A stretch of 64,000 bases of DNA from Acinetobacter baumannii (GTDB taxonomy: Bacteria > Pseudomonadota > Gammaproteobacteria > Pseudomonadales > Moraxellaceae), in assembly GCF_016508585.1 (NCBI RefSeq), contig NZ_JADVOP010000008.1:62001-126000 (forward strand). Reading direction: 5' to 3'. Shown here piece by piece: positions 1 through 9,937 of the stretch. Every line of letters begins with the position of its first letter. Position 1 is the first letter of the stretch. A program made the translations under genes and the position numbers. Below the pieces are notes generated by a model, which was given only the letters and a program-made list of their open reading frames with translations, was not told the origin of the DNA and searched no databases.

Positions 1-1676
<1,676 letters not shown>

Positions 1677-1928
1677 TTAAGCTCCAAACATACTGGCTTT
1701 GCGCCATTCTTCTTTAGTCATTGCACGAATAGTGACCGCATGTACCTCACCACTAGCAATATAACTGTTAAGTGGTGCATAAACAGCTTGTTGACGAGGA
1801 ACAGGACGTTTTCCTTCAAATTGATCATCGACAATACGGATATCAAATTTACCTGCTTGTCCACTGACAGCAACCTCAGCATCAGGAAAAGCTGCTTTTA
1901 AAATTTCAGTGAGCTGTTCACTATTCAT
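1677..1928 (-). CDS. ibaG: BolA/IbaG family protein
   Basis: Small (83-residue) BolA-fold protein. Family members partner with monothiol glutaredoxins through shared 2Fe-2S clusters and take part in iron-sulphur trafficking and acid response. The conserved C-terminal segment GEVHAVTIRAMTKEEW carries the family's cluster-ligand histidine. Its position directly before murA is the classic IbaG (YrbA) location and separates it from BolA proper. The gap to murA is 6 bp, so they are cotranscribed. The region upstream (1929-2030) contains the hpf terminator and probably this operon's own promoter. Confidence 0.9.
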   Translation of the reverse strand: MNSEQLTEILKAAFPDAEVAVSGQAGKFDIRIVDDQFEGKRPVPRQQAVYAPLNSYIASGEVHAVTIRAMTKEEWRKASMFGA

Positions 1929-2023
1929 TGCATCGACCTCTTTATAGGACTGACAGTGTAAAAACTGGCTATTTTACTATAACTCACTAAAATAATTCAT
2001 TAGCTGGTACAAAAAATATAGAT

Positions 2024-2051
2024 AAAAAAAAGAGGTATTTTCAACCTCTTT
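2024..2051 (-). terminator. intrinsic terminator of hpf
   Basis: On the minus strand the arms AAAGAGGT and ACCTCTTT pair around a short A-rich loop and are followed by a run of T. It lies 26 bp past the hpf stop and separates hpf from ibaG-murA. Confidence 0.75.
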
Positions 2052-2076
2052 CTAAAATGCTTAAAAATATTGAAGC

Positions 2077-2418
2077 TTAACTTGCTAAAATATTCATCGG
2101 CTGGTAATCCAACTGCATTTTGCGATGCTTATCTAATTGTCTTTTTAATTTATCAGTCAGCTTAGTAATGGCATTATACATATCGTCCGCAGTTGCTTGT
2201 GCAAAAAGCTCAATCCCGGGCAAACGGACAATTGCTTCCGCAATATGATTTGCACTGCCTTTTTTTGATCTTTTGTCTAATTGATGATCTTTACTTAATT
2301 TCACCTGCATACTGTTTACTTGGTCAATATGCTTTGTCATCTGTGAGAATCTATCTCGTATATTTTCTTCTATCGCAGGTGTAATGGTTAAATGATGTCC
2401 ACGAATTGTAATTTGCAT
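2077..2418 (-). CDS. hpf: ribosome hibernation promoting factor (HPF/RaiA type)
   Basis: Binds the 30S subunit at the tRNA/mRNA channel and drives ribosome dimerisation or inactivation in stationary phase. The 113-residue product begins MQITIRGHHLTITPAIEENIRDRF, the beta-alpha-beta start of the S30AE domain, and carries the basic stretch LTDKLKRQLDKHRKM near the end. It lacks the long C-terminal extension of long-form HPF, so it is the short type. A Shine-Dalgarno sequence (GGAGAGGG) precedes the ATG. It sits downstream of rpoN, as in many gammaproteobacteria, with a 180-bp gap that may hold its own promoter. Confidence 0.93.
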   Translation of the reverse strand: MQITIRGHHLTITPAIEENIRDRFSQMTKHIDQVNSMQVKLSKDHQLDKRSKKGSANHIAEAIVRLPGIELFAQATADDMYNAITKLTDKLKRQLDKHRKMQLDYQPMNILAS

Positions 2419-2598
2419 AGCTTCATCCCTCTCCTTTTATAGGAATATGAAAGTCATAACCAAAACGATCCCATGACAGAATTCACCAAGGAAAAAACTG
2501 TGCTGAATATCATGCAATCATTTAAGTTACTCCAAAAGACAAACAAGCGATTCATTATTTCGTCATAATGAATCATTAGAATAGCCACACTTTAAAAA

Positions 2599-4047
2599 CT
2601 AGATCAAGACTTTTCTGTCTGATGATGATGGAATATGTAACGATTCACGATATTTTGCGACAGTACGTCGCGCAACATCGATTCCATCCTCTTTCAACAA
2701 ATTGGCAATCGTATTATCAGACAATGGCTTACGAGGATTTTCATCTGCCACCAATTTTTTAATTTTGGCACGAATTGCCGTGGATGATGCTTCACCGCCA
2801 GAAGTAGTCCCCACATGACTTGAAAAGAAATATTTCAACTCAAACAAACCAAGTGGGGTCAACAAAAACTTATTGGTCGTGACTCGCGATACTGTTGATT
2901 CGTGCAATTCAACTTCTTCTGCAACATCTCTCAACACCAAAGGCTTCATGCCTTCTGCACCAATTTCTAGAAACTCACGCTGATGCTGAACGATACAGCT
3001 GGCAACTTTTAATAACGTTTTATGACGCTCATCTACACTTTTGATAAAGTTTTTAGCTTCCAACATTTGATTACGCAAATATTGGTTGTCATCACTTTGA
3101 TCAGCACGCTTGATCATGCCTGAATAGAAAGAGTTGATTCTCAACTTTGGCAAAACATCTGGATTCAGTTGAACATGCCAGTGATTATTCTTTTTGGAAA
3201 CCACCACATCAGGAATTTGATAATCTGATTCTTTTTGCTCAAACTCTGCCCCTGGATAAGGCTTCATGGTTTTCAGCAGTTCAATTGCTGATTTCAATGA
3301 CTCAGCATTCAAACCTGTCTGTTTAATCAATTTATTGAGATCATTGCTGACCAAAAGCTCATAATGTTTTAATAACATGAGAGCTTCTTTTCTAAATAGA
3401 GTGTGAGCAGGTAAAGCCTCGATTTGCACAAATAGACATTCTGCAAGATTACGTGCGCCAATACCTATCGGTTCAAGCCGCTGGATATACTTCAAGACCA
3501 CCAGAACCTCGTCTTCTTCAACTTCAATGTCATAGTCCATTTGCTGTAGCAAATGTTGGACAGAACTGACGATTTCATCGACATCTGCTTCCAAAAAACC
3601 TTTTTCATCAAGCGCATCGACAATACAGTAGGCGATCAGTTTATCGACTGGGGAAAAATGCAGTAAATTCACTTGCCCCAGCATATGCTCTTTTAATGAT
3701 GCATTTGAATGGCGGTTATCTTCACGATCTTCAAACTCTGGACGCTCCATTGCAGTAGATTGATGGGTATATACGTCATCCCAATCGGTATCTACAGGCA
3801 ACTCATCAGGTAAATGATTGGCATTTAAAGCATCGGAAAGCTCATACTCTTGTTGTTCTTGTTGTACGCTTTCCAAACTTTCATGTGTTTCTTCTTCAAC
3901 TTTTTCAAGCAAAGGATTACTGTCCAGTTGAATTTGAATTTCCTGTTCAAGTTCTAAACTCGATAGTTGCAGCAATCGAATGGCTTGTTGCAGTTGCGGC
4001 GTAAGCGACAACGAGTTTGCAACTTTTAATCCAACCGATAACTTCAT
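2599..4047 (-). CDS. rpoN: RNA polymerase sigma-54 factor
   Basis: Alternative sigma factor recognising -24/-12 promoters, dependent on AAA+ enhancer-binding activators. The product has 482 residues in the usual order: N-terminal glutamine-rich Region I (LTPQLQQAIRLLQLSSLELEQ), acidic Region II (about 50-110), the core-binding domain, a helix-turn-helix segment near 370-400 (LRDVAEEVELHESTVSRVT), and the C-terminal RpoN box (ARRTVAKYRESLHIP). The usual upstream lptA/lptB genes are absent; instead there is a 526-bp intergenic region and the divergent glt operon, which itself has a sigma-54-like promoter. Confidence 0.97.
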   Translation of the reverse strand: MKLSVGLKVANSLSLTPQLQQAIRLLQLSSLELEQEIQIQLDSNPLLEKVEEETHESLESVQQEQQEYELSDALNANHLPDELPVDTDWDDVYTHQSTAMERPEFEDREDNRHSNASLKEHMLGQVNLLHFSPVDKLIAYCIVDALDEKGFLEADVDEIVSSVQHLLQQMDYDIEVEEDEVLVVLKYIQRLEPIGIGARNLAECLFVQIEALPAHTLFRKEALMLLKHYELLVSNDLNKLIKQTGLNAESLKSAIELLKTMKPYPGAEFEQKESDYQIPDVVVSKKNNHWHVQLNPDVLPKLRINSFYSGMIKRADQSDDNQYLRNQMLEAKNFIKSVDERHKTLLKVASCIVQHQREFLEIGAEGMKPLVLRDVAEEVELHESTVSRVTTNKFLLTPLGLFELKYFFSSHVGTTSGGEASSTAIRAKIKKLVADENPRKPLSDNTIANLLKEDGIDVARRTVAKYRESLHIPSSSDRKVLI

Positions 4048-4374
4048 ACCTTTACTTCCTCACAGTGCTTCATTTCACTTTGTTCTGCTTCAATAAATTA
4101 AGCAAAATTCATGCCTATTCATTTTTTATACCACAGTAAAGAGGGGACGACTAGCAAAAAAAATGAATAGATTACATAAAAATATTTATTATTTATAAGC
4201 TAAAGTTAAATTTTAAAAATGTATTATTTTTATGAACAACTTACCAAATTGTCAAAGTTAGGAATTGGTGAAATAGACATCAAATATCTAAATATAGATT
4301 AAAAAACTATAAGCAAAAATAAATGAGCTTAGGGCTATTTATTTCAAAATATTTAAATAAAATAGGTTTCGCTT

Positions 4375-4390
4375 TGTGATACCAATCACA
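4375..4390. promoter_or_regulatory. CRP/Vfr-like palindrome (TGTGA-N6-TCACA)
   Basis: TGTGATACCAATCACA is a perfect 6-bp inverted repeat around 4 bp and matches the CRP consensus half-sites exactly. It lies about 110 bp upstream of the -24 element of the glt promoter, a position suitable for an activator or for modulating either divergent gene. The protein that binds is inferred, not shown. Confidence 0.5.
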
Positions 4391-4499
4391 TTTCTAGTTT
4401 TGCTAAATTTATTATTTTTATCCTTTACTTATTGGAATAGTGAGTATAAAAATAATGATATAAAGAAATATGATGGATCATTCTTTCAAGGAAAAGCAT

Positions 4500-4516
4500 T
4501 GGCACGATAACTGCTT
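4500..4516 (+). promoter_or_regulatory. sigma-54 (-24/-12) promoter of the glt operon
   Basis: TGGCACGATAACTGCTT matches the consensus TGGCAC-N5-TTGC at all but one position. The GG at -24 (4501-4502) and GC at -12 (4513-4514) are separated by exactly 10 bases, the invariant spacing. Transcription would start near 4526, about 48 bp before the gltI start. Dicarboxylic amino acid uptake in Pseudomonas is sigma-54 controlled through a two-component activator, which supports the call. Confidence 0.72.
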
Positions 4517-4573
4517 AATTTAAGGACAAGCACTATTGTAATGCCAAAATAATCATGTAATGGAGAACTCAAA

Positions 4574-5485
4574 ATGACACAATCAACTAAAGCACTATCA
4601 AAAAAGGTATTTACCACTGCACTTGGCGTACTTATGGCAGGTGGCGCTTTTTCACAAGTTCAAGCTGCTGATACTTTGGCAAAAATCAAGCAATCAGGAA
4701 AAGTCATCATTGGTTATCGCGAGTCTTCGGATCCAATTTCCTATGTTGTTGGCGGCAAGCCTATGGGCTATGCTGTTGATATTTGCAACAACTTTGCCAA
4801 TGAACTGAAAAAAACTCTCAAAATGCCTAACCTTAAAGTGGAATATAAGGCAGTTACCTCATCAACACGTATTCCAGAAATGTTGGCAGGTAATATTGAT
4901 ATGGAATGCGGTACGACAACTAACTCTGTTCAACGTCAACAACAAGTGAGCTTCTCTACCAACTACTATGCTACAGAAGTACGCATGGCAGTAAAAGCAA
5001 ATGCACCAATTAAATCAATTGCAGATTTAAATGGTAAAGCTGTCGTGACGACTCAAGGAACGACTTCTGATAAATACATCAAAATGGGTGAAAAAGGTGA
5101 AAAGGTCAACGTAAACAATGTTTACGGTAAAGATCATTCTGATTCATTTGCAATGGTGGCTTCAGGACGTGCTGCAGCATTTGTTATGGATGACAATATT
5201 CTTGCAGGTCTCATTGCTAAATCTTCAAATCCGAAAGACTTTAAAATTGTAGGTCCAGTACTTTCATCTGAACCTTACGGCATTATGCTTCCTAAAGGTG
5301 ATGCAGCATATAAGGCAATTGCGGATAAAACTGTCACCACAATGTGGAAAAACGGTCAAATGGCTGCTTTATATAAAAAGTGGTTCCAGTCTCCAATTGC
5401 ACCCAAAAATGTGAACTTAAATATGCCAATGAGTTCATCATACTTAAAACTTAAAGCCAACCCTACAGACGCTGGCATTAACTAA
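4574..5485 (+). CDS. gltI: glutamate/aspartate ABC transporter substrate-binding protein
   Basis: Periplasmic family 3 solute-binding protein, 303 residues, delivering acidic amino acids to the GltJK permease. Residues 1-31 form a signal peptide with cleavage after VQA. Mature motifs include GKVIIGYRESSDPISY, the ligand-loop segment ECGTTTNS, and SGRAAAFVMDDN. A Shine-Dalgarno sequence (GGAGAA) precedes the ATG. It is the first gene of a four-gene operon behind a sigma-54-like promoter and is followed by an intrinsic terminator, consistent with excess binding protein over permease. Glutamate/aspartate specificity is inferred from family resemblance. Confidence 0.9.
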   Translation: MTQSTKALSKKVFTTALGVLMAGGAFSQVQAADTLAKIKQSGKVIIGYRESSDPISYVVGGKPMGYAVDICNNFANELKKTLKMPNLKVEYKAVTSSTRIPEMLAGNIDMECGTTTNSVQRQQQVSFSTNYYATEVRMAVKANAPIKSIADLNGKAVVTTQGTTSDKYIKMGEKGEKVNVNNVYGKDHSDSFAMVASGRAAAFVMDDNILAGLIAKSSNPKDFKIVGPVLSSEPYGIMLPKGDAAYKAIADKTVTTMWKNGQMAALYKKWFQSPIAPKNVNLNMPMSSSYLKLKANPTDAGIN

Positions 5486-5504
5486 TCCCGTGCTCAAATC
5501 ACAG

Positions 5505-5548
5505 CTTATAGATCAGGCTTAAAGCAAAGTCTGGTCTATAAGTTTTTT
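5505..5548 (+). terminator. intercistronic terminator/attenuator between gltI and gltJ
   Basis: Arms 5505-5519 and 5528-5542 pair over 15 positions with two G-U wobbles and are followed directly by six T. It lies 20 bp after the gltI stop and 28 bp before gltJ, so partial read-through would set the binding-protein to permease ratio. Confidence 0.72.
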
Positions 5549-5576
5549 ACAAAATTAAAAATACAAAGGAGCACAC

Positions 5577-6419
5577 ATGTCAGTAGGCTCACTTAACTGG
5601 ACAGCATATTGTCTCCCCTCAAATGAATATAGTTTGGACAAGGCTGCATGGGCTGAATCCGTCTGTAAAGCTATAGGTGGTGAAAGTTACTCTCCTGTTG
5701 CTGATGCACCAACATGGTTACAACTGTTAGGTTCAGGTGTCTGGACCATGGTTTGGACTGCGGTACTTGCATTTTTTATCGCTTTCCTCCTGGGTTCGTT
5801 AATCGGAATCTTACGCACGATTCCAAACAAGCCCCTTGCATTTATTGGCACCTGTTATGTCGAACTGTTTCGAAATATTCCACTGATTGTACAACTCTTT
5901 TTCTGGGCATTCGTGTTTCCAGAACTACTTCCACTCAGCCTAAGCACAGGAAGTGGTGAAATGGTTCATGGTGGATGGTGGCAAAATATTCTCAATGACA
6001 AGCCAGCAGTAGTTGGTGTATTCGCTTTGGGTCTATACACTGCTGCCCGTATTGCAGAACAAGTTCGCTCAGGAATCAATACTGTTTCCAGAGGTCAAAA
6101 AAATGCAGCTTTTGCGATTGGTCTCACCCAAAGCCAAAGCTATCGTTATGTCATTCTTCCTGTTGCATATCGAATTGTATGGCCAACACTCACTTCCGAA
6201 GCAATGAACATTTTCAAGAACTCTGCCGTGCTGTATGCACTCAGTGTTTTAAACTTCTTTGCTTATACCAAAACGATGCGAGAAGAAACATCACAAGATA
6301 TTGTGATCCTTATTCTTTCAACACCAGTCTATTTGGTCATTACCTACACCATTAAGCTCATCATGGCGTGGATTGAAAAACGAATGGCTGTTCCTGGTCT
6401 TGGTTCAGGAGGTAAATAG
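5577..6419 (+). CDS. gltJ: glutamate/aspartate ABC transporter permease GltJ
   Basis: Inner-membrane permease of the HisM/GltJ type, 280 residues. A hydrophilic N-terminal region of about 45 residues precedes the membrane segments. The HisM/GltJ signature (VELFRNIPLIVQLFFW) and the cytoplasmic EAA loop (ARIAEQVRSGINTVSRGQ...AAFAIGLTQ), which contacts the ATPase, are present. A Shine-Dalgarno sequence (AAGGAG) lies just before the ATG. It sits 91 bp after gltI, with a terminator between, and 2 bp before gltK. Confidence 0.93.
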   Translation: MSVGSLNWTAYCLPSNEYSLDKAAWAESVCKAIGGESYSPVADAPTWLQLLGSGVWTMVWTAVLAFFIAFLLGSLIGILRTIPNKPLAFIGTCYVELFRNIPLIVQLFFWAFVFPELLPLSLSTGSGEMVHGGWWQNILNDKPAVVGVFALGLYTAARIAEQVRSGINTVSRGQKNAAFAIGLTQSQSYRYVILPVAYRIVWPTLTSEAMNIFKNSAVLYALSVLNFFAYTKTMREETSQDIVILILSTPVYLVITYTIKLIMAWIEKRMAVPGLGSGGK

Positions 6420-6421
6420 TC

Positions 6422-7099
6422 ATGGATTTTAGTATTTTACAAAATCAGGATGTGATTCAAACACTGATTGCAGGGTTTAAGTTTACCGTTACTGTGACGA
6501 TTTTATCTATTATTGGTGGAATTCTGATTGGCACACCTTTAGCCATGATGCGTTTATCCAACAATACAGTCGCCAGTAATTTTGCTAAAGCATATGTTGA
6601 CTTTTTCCGTGGCGTTCCACTGATTCAGGTCATTTTTATTTTCTATTTTTTATTGCCAAAGTTCTTTGAGTTTCAATCTGATACCTATTATGGACCACTC
6701 TTTTCAAGTGTGGTGACCTTTGCAATTTTTGAAGCTGCATTCTTTTCAGAAATTGTTCGTTCAGGTATTCAGTCTGTCTCAAAAGGTCAAGTCAATGCAG
6801 GTTATGCCTTAGGCTTCACTTATGGACAAACCATGTCCAATGTCGTACTGCCTCAAGCATTTAGAAATATGCTGCCTGTTATATTGACTCAATCTATCGT
6901 ACTTTTCCAAGATGTCTCATTGGTATATGTGATCAGTGCGCCAGACTTCCTAGGCAATGCAAATACTTTAGCAAATACTTACGGTGCTGAAACCAAAGCA
7001 ACATTCTACCTTATTGTAGCAGTTGTTTATTTCTGTATCTCCTTTGCGCTTTCTAGACTTGTGAAGCGTTTACATCAAAAAATAGCAATAATTCGTTAA
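6422..7099 (+). CDS. gltK: glutamate/aspartate ABC transporter permease GltK
   Basis: Second permease subunit, 225 residues, forming the membrane channel with GltJ. It has the hydrophobic helices of the family, the signature [18 protein letters not shown], and the EAA loop [24 protein letters not shown]. It begins 2 bp after gltJ, indicating translational coupling. The length and order match the gltIJKL operon of enterics and Pseudomonas. Confidence 0.93.
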   Translation: MDFSILQNQDVIQTLIAGFKFTVTVTILSIIGGILIGTPLAMMRLSNNTVASNFAKAYVDFFRGVPLIQVIFIFYFLLPKFFEFQSDTYYGPLFSSVVTFAIFEAAFFSEIVRSGIQSVSKGQVNAGYALGFTYGQTMSNVVLPQAFRNMLPVILTQSIVLFQDVSLVYVISAPDFLGNANTLANTYGAETKATFYLIVAVVYFCISFALSRLVKRLHQKIAIIR

Positions 7100-7112
7100 T
7101 TGGAGAATCAAT

Positions 7113-7856
7113 ATGCCAATGATAGAAATACAGCATATCTCAAAATGGTATGGAGATTTTCAGGTTCTCACAGATTGCACCACATCCATTGAAAAAGGTG
7201 AGGTTGTGGTGGTTTGTGGACCATCTGGTTCTGGAAAATCTACACTGATTAAGACAGTCAATGCATTAGAACCATTTCAAGAAGGCAATATTATTGTTGA
7301 TGGAACAGCGCTCAAAGATTCAAAAACTGATCTCGCCCAGTTTCGCTCTCGCGTAGGCATGGTATTCCAACACTTTGAATTGTTCCCGCATATGACCGTT
7401 TTAGACAACTTGACCATTGGACAGGTCAAAGTACTGAAACGTTCTAAATCGGAAGCTGAGAAAAAAGCTTTACAATACTTAGATCGTGTGGGTTTAGCAG
7501 CACATAAAAACAAATTCCCCGGACAGCTGTCTGGTGGTCAGCAACAACGTGTTGCGATTGCACGTGGTTTGTGCATGGATCCAGTATGTATGCTATTTGA
7601 CGAACCGACTTCTGCACTTGATCCAGAAATGGTTGGAGAAGTTCTTGAAGTCATGAGCCAACTTGCAAAAGAAGGTATGACCATGATGTGTGTAACCCAC
7701 GAAATGGGCTTTGCACGAAAAGTCTCGTCACGAGTGATTTTCATGGATCAAGGTAAAATTTTAGAAGACTGCGCAACCGATGACTTCTTTAATAAGCCAG
7801 ATGAGCGTCATGAAAGAACCAAGTTTTTCTTAGATAAAATTTCCATGGTGCATTGA
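7113..7856 (+). CDS. gltL: glutamate/aspartate ABC transporter ATP-binding protein
   Basis: Cytoplasmic ATPase of the amino acid importer, 247 residues. Walker A (GPSGSGKST), the Q-loop ([18 protein letters not shown]), the ABC signature (LSGGQQQR), Walker B ([12 protein letters not shown]) and the H-loop (THEMGF) are all intact and in order. The gene follows gltK by 13 bp with a Shine-Dalgarno sequence (TTGGAG), and the operon ends at a strong symmetric terminator 22 bp later. Confidence 0.95.
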   Translation: MPMIEIQHISKWYGDFQVLTDCTTSIEKGEVVVVCGPSGSGKSTLIKTVNALEPFQEGNIIVDGTALKDSKTDLAQFRSRVGMVFQHFELFPHMTVLDNLTIGQVKVLKRSKSEAEKKALQYLDRVGLAAHKNKFPGQLSGGQQQRVAIARGLCMDPVCMLFDEPTSALDPEMVGEVLEVMSQLAKEGMTMMCVTHEMGFARKVSSRVIFMDQGKILEDCATDDFFNKPDERHERTKFFLDKISMVH

Positions 7857-7878
7857 TATATTGTTCTTGTTGAAAAAT

Positions 7879-7904
7879 AAAACCCCAATTTAAATTGGGG
7901 TTTT
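7879..7904. terminator. glt operon terminator (bidirectional)
   Basis: A perfect palindrome: the arms AAAACCCCAATTT and AAATTGGGGTTTT abut, giving A and T tracts on both sides. It can act for the glt operon on the plus strand and also for minus-strand transcription from the lipoprotein operon. Confidence 0.85.
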
Positions 7905-7915
7905 AGAATCTGGAG

Positions 7916-8035
7916 ACATTTCAAAAATGGCTTGCGTTGTAGGCTGAAATTGAGCATGTCTGAATTTCGTATTGGCGTCTAGTCTCGCCTAAAAACATAC
8001 GTAGTCGCGAACATAGACGAATCATCAACAGACTC
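7916..8035. repeat. dispersed intergenic repeat, short copy
   Basis: Two blocks in this gap resemble blocks at 39069-39345. Block A contains CATTTCAAAAATGGCTTGC here and CATGTCAAAAATGACTTGC there. Block B is TCTAGTC.GCCTAAAA... ending AACATAGACGAAT in both. The blocks are separated by about 40 bp here but about 200 bp in the other copy. No reading frame runs through it. The role is unknown. Confidence 0.6.
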
Positions 8036-8059
8036 TATCAATTGCGGTCAAATAAATCG

Positions 8060-8734
8060 TTAAGGTTTTACTGTATTTTGAGTAAAGTTTGGCGATCTTG
8101 GTCCGTACAGCAAGCCTTTTTGCTGGTTTAAATTAGGTGAATACAACTGCGAACTCACCACACCGGATAAGGCGTAAGCTTTATCAGACAAGTGATTAGA
8201 AATCTGATCCACCACAGCACCTACTAAAGCCCCCAGTAAACCTGCGTTGCTATTATCATTGGATTGTTGAAGCCGTTCCCCACCTTGCCAAAGTAGCGTT
8301 CCAGATGCGAGGTCCACCAGCTTTGCTTCTACAGCAACTGTAGAAACAGATTGAATCACCTGATATTTAGAGCCATATTCGTTGACTTTAATATACAGTG
8401 CAGCATCTGCCCCAAAAATCTCTTTTAACTTCTGGGGAGCTACAGCTTGTGCATCAAACCCATTGGTGATCCCATTCTCTTTAAACATGGTATCCACCAC
8501 AGAAATCGGAAACACATAATAACCTGCCTCAGCAACTGGAAGTGTCACTGTTGACCAGTATCCATAAGTCGCACGCGTATCAGGTGAATTATTAATTGGT
8601 GGCAGTACCAAAATCGACTTGGGTTGATGCGCATGATATGCAGCCAAATCTCGATGGGCTTTTGGGGCTACAGCGCAGCCAGTAAAAAGCATTCCGAAAC
8701 AGCTTAAAGTCAGCAATTGCCTCATTTTCTTCAT
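8060..8734 (-). CDS. DUF799 (GNA1162-like) outer membrane lipoprotein
   Basis: Lipoprotein of 224 residues with a signal peptide ending in the lipobox FTGC (Cys20). The body (KSILVLPPINNSPDTRATYGYW, then FGADAALYIKVNEYG) resembles DUF799, the family of meningococcal GNA1162, whose fold is related to TolB/LpoA-like periplasmic proteins. It is the last gene of a three-lipoprotein operon; its ATG overlaps the preceding stop as ATGA. The trio CsgG-like, DUF4810 and DUF799 is a recurring unit in proteobacteria and is thought to form an envelope assembly. The actual function is not known. Confidence 0.82.
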   Translation of the reverse strand: MKKMRQLLTLSCFGMLFTGCAVAPKAHRDLAAYHAHQPKSILVLPPINNSPDTRATYGYWSTVTLPVAEAGYYVFPISVVDTMFKENGITNGFDAQAVAPQKLKEIFGADAALYIKVNEYGSKYQVIQSVSTVAVEAKLVDLASGTLLWQGGERLQQSNDNSNAGLLGALVGAVVDQISNHLSDKAYALSGVVSSQLYSPNLNQQKGLLYGPRSPNFTQNTVKP

Positions 8735-9111
8735 GGCGTTTTAACCTCAGCAGATCGAGTGGTCATTTTCTGAAGTAAACGATCCATCAATACTGTAGAC
8801 TCAGGATAAACTTGACGCTCCAATTCAAAATATTCAACTGCACGAGGCGCATTATTGATATTCAAGTTTAATAATCCCAAATGTGCATATAAACCAGGCG
8901 GTACTGCTTCGTTTCTGGCTTTTGCTTTTTCAATATCTTTTTCAAGCAGCGAAATTTGTTGCTGCGGTGATGTCTTTTCAGGAGTACTCAACATCAGGTA
9001 GGTTTGTTGAGGAAATTCTCCCCAACGGTATAAAGGCTTTGGTCCAGATGAAGCACAACCGACTAAACTGAAGGTTGCCAAACAACTGATCAAGAATAAA
9101 ACAATTTTCAT
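8731..9111 (-). CDS. DUF4810-type small lipoprotein
   Basis: Lipoprotein of 126 residues when started at the Met at 9111 (MKIVLFLISC...), which places a proper signal peptide and lipobox (LVGC) at the N-terminus. A longer frame from 9141 would overlap the preceding gene and bury the signal. The mature part begins with a GPKPLYRWGEFPQQTY motif typical of DUF4810 and continues with a TPR-like helical segment (APRAVEYFELERQVYPES). It is the middle gene of the CsgG-like/DUF4810/DUF799 operon, 14 bp after the first gene and overlapping the third by 4 bp. Confidence 0.82.
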   Translation of the reverse strand: MKIVLFLISCLATFSLVGCASSGPKPLYRWGEFPQQTYLMLSTPEKTSPQQQISLLEKDIEKAKARNEAVPPGLYAHLGLLNLNINNAPRAVEYFELERQVYPESTVLMDRLLQKMTTRSAEVKTP

Positions 9112-9125
9112 GGGTTGATTCAAAC

Positions 9126-9797
9126 CTATTGTGTTGACCACTTATTGGTTTGAATATCACTCACAAGATTATTGACCGCTTCACGAACAGCCAAATCTAA
9201 AACCTTGCCATTGAGTGTTGAGTCATATGATGCTGTTGATCCAAAACCTAAAACTTCCCGTTCACTAAGCGCATATTCACCTGCCCCCTGCACAGAATGT
9301 ACAACTTCAGCAGTTTTTACATCCACCACATTGATATTGACTTTTGCATACGCAATCTGTGTCTTGCCACGACCAAGTAAACCAAATAATTGATGATCAC
9401 CTACTTCTTTACGACCGAACTCTGAAACATCTCCAGTCAGTACGAAACGTGCACCTTTAATCGCTTGAGAAGACTGACTAAATCCAGCTTCTTGCTTTAA
9501 TTCAGAGAGATTCTCTCTATTCAATACAGAGAAGTATCCTGTTTGCTGTAAATGCGTCTCTAAAATGGTTTTTGCCTGTCCACCCAAACGGTCAACATTG
9601 TCAGAAAAAATGCCACGCATATAGCTTGAGCGATTATCAAATTTACCAATTGAAATAGGCGTTTTAACTCCAGCATATTTAATTGTTGTCGTTGCAGCAG
9701 TCACTTGTGGTGCCTGAATCGTTTTAGAGGTTTCAGTCGTCGAACAAGCAGTCAACGCTACCGCATTCAAGGCAGCAATAAGTAATATTTTTTTCAA
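9126..9797 (-). CDS. CsgG/HfaB-family lipoprotein
   Basis: Outer-membrane-directed lipoprotein of 223 residues; the signal peptide ends in LTAC (Cys18). The body has the CsgG-family pattern: ISIGKFDNRSS near 50, ILETHLQQTGYFSVLNRENL, ARFVLTGDVSEFG, and AYAKVNINVVDVKTAEVVHS. It is shorter than curli CsgG (about 277), and no curli genes are nearby, so a role as a curlin pore is unlikely. It heads the operon with DUF4810 and DUF799 lipoproteins, as in Neisseria. Function in the envelope is inferred only. Confidence 0.85.
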   Translation of the reverse strand: MKKILLIAALNAVALTACSTTETSKTIQAPQVTAATTTIKYAGVKTPISIGKFDNRSSYMRGIFSDNVDRLGGQAKTILETHLQQTGYFSVLNRENLSELKQEAGFSQSSQAIKGARFVLTGDVSEFGRKEVGDHQLFGLLGRGKTQIAYAKVNINVVDVKTAEVVHSVQGAGEYALSEREVLGFGSTASYDSTLNGKVLDLAVREAVNNLVSDIQTNKWSTQ

Positions 9798-9937
9798 GGT
9801 TACATCTCTCTACGGTCTAAGCCCTTATAATTTGCAAGCCGATTATAACAAGCAAACAGCGTTTTAAATAATTAATTTAATTCACAAAATAATCATGCTT
9901 GAGTTAAATACTTAATTTTCATGGAACAATCACTTGA

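Larger units (their letters stand above)
4048..4573. other. divergent control region between rpoN and the glt operon
   Basis: A 526-bp very AT-rich region without a credible gene. It contains a TGTGA-N6-TCACA palindrome and a sigma-54-type promoter for the downstream transporter, described separately. The promoter of rpoN should lie in the first 100 bp, but I cannot assign it with confidence. Confidence 0.7.

Noticed and set aside
7916-8059. Remnant of an insertion sequence next to the DUF799 gene
   Set aside because: No transposase fragment, no terminal inverted repeats or target duplication; better described as a dispersed intergenic repeat.
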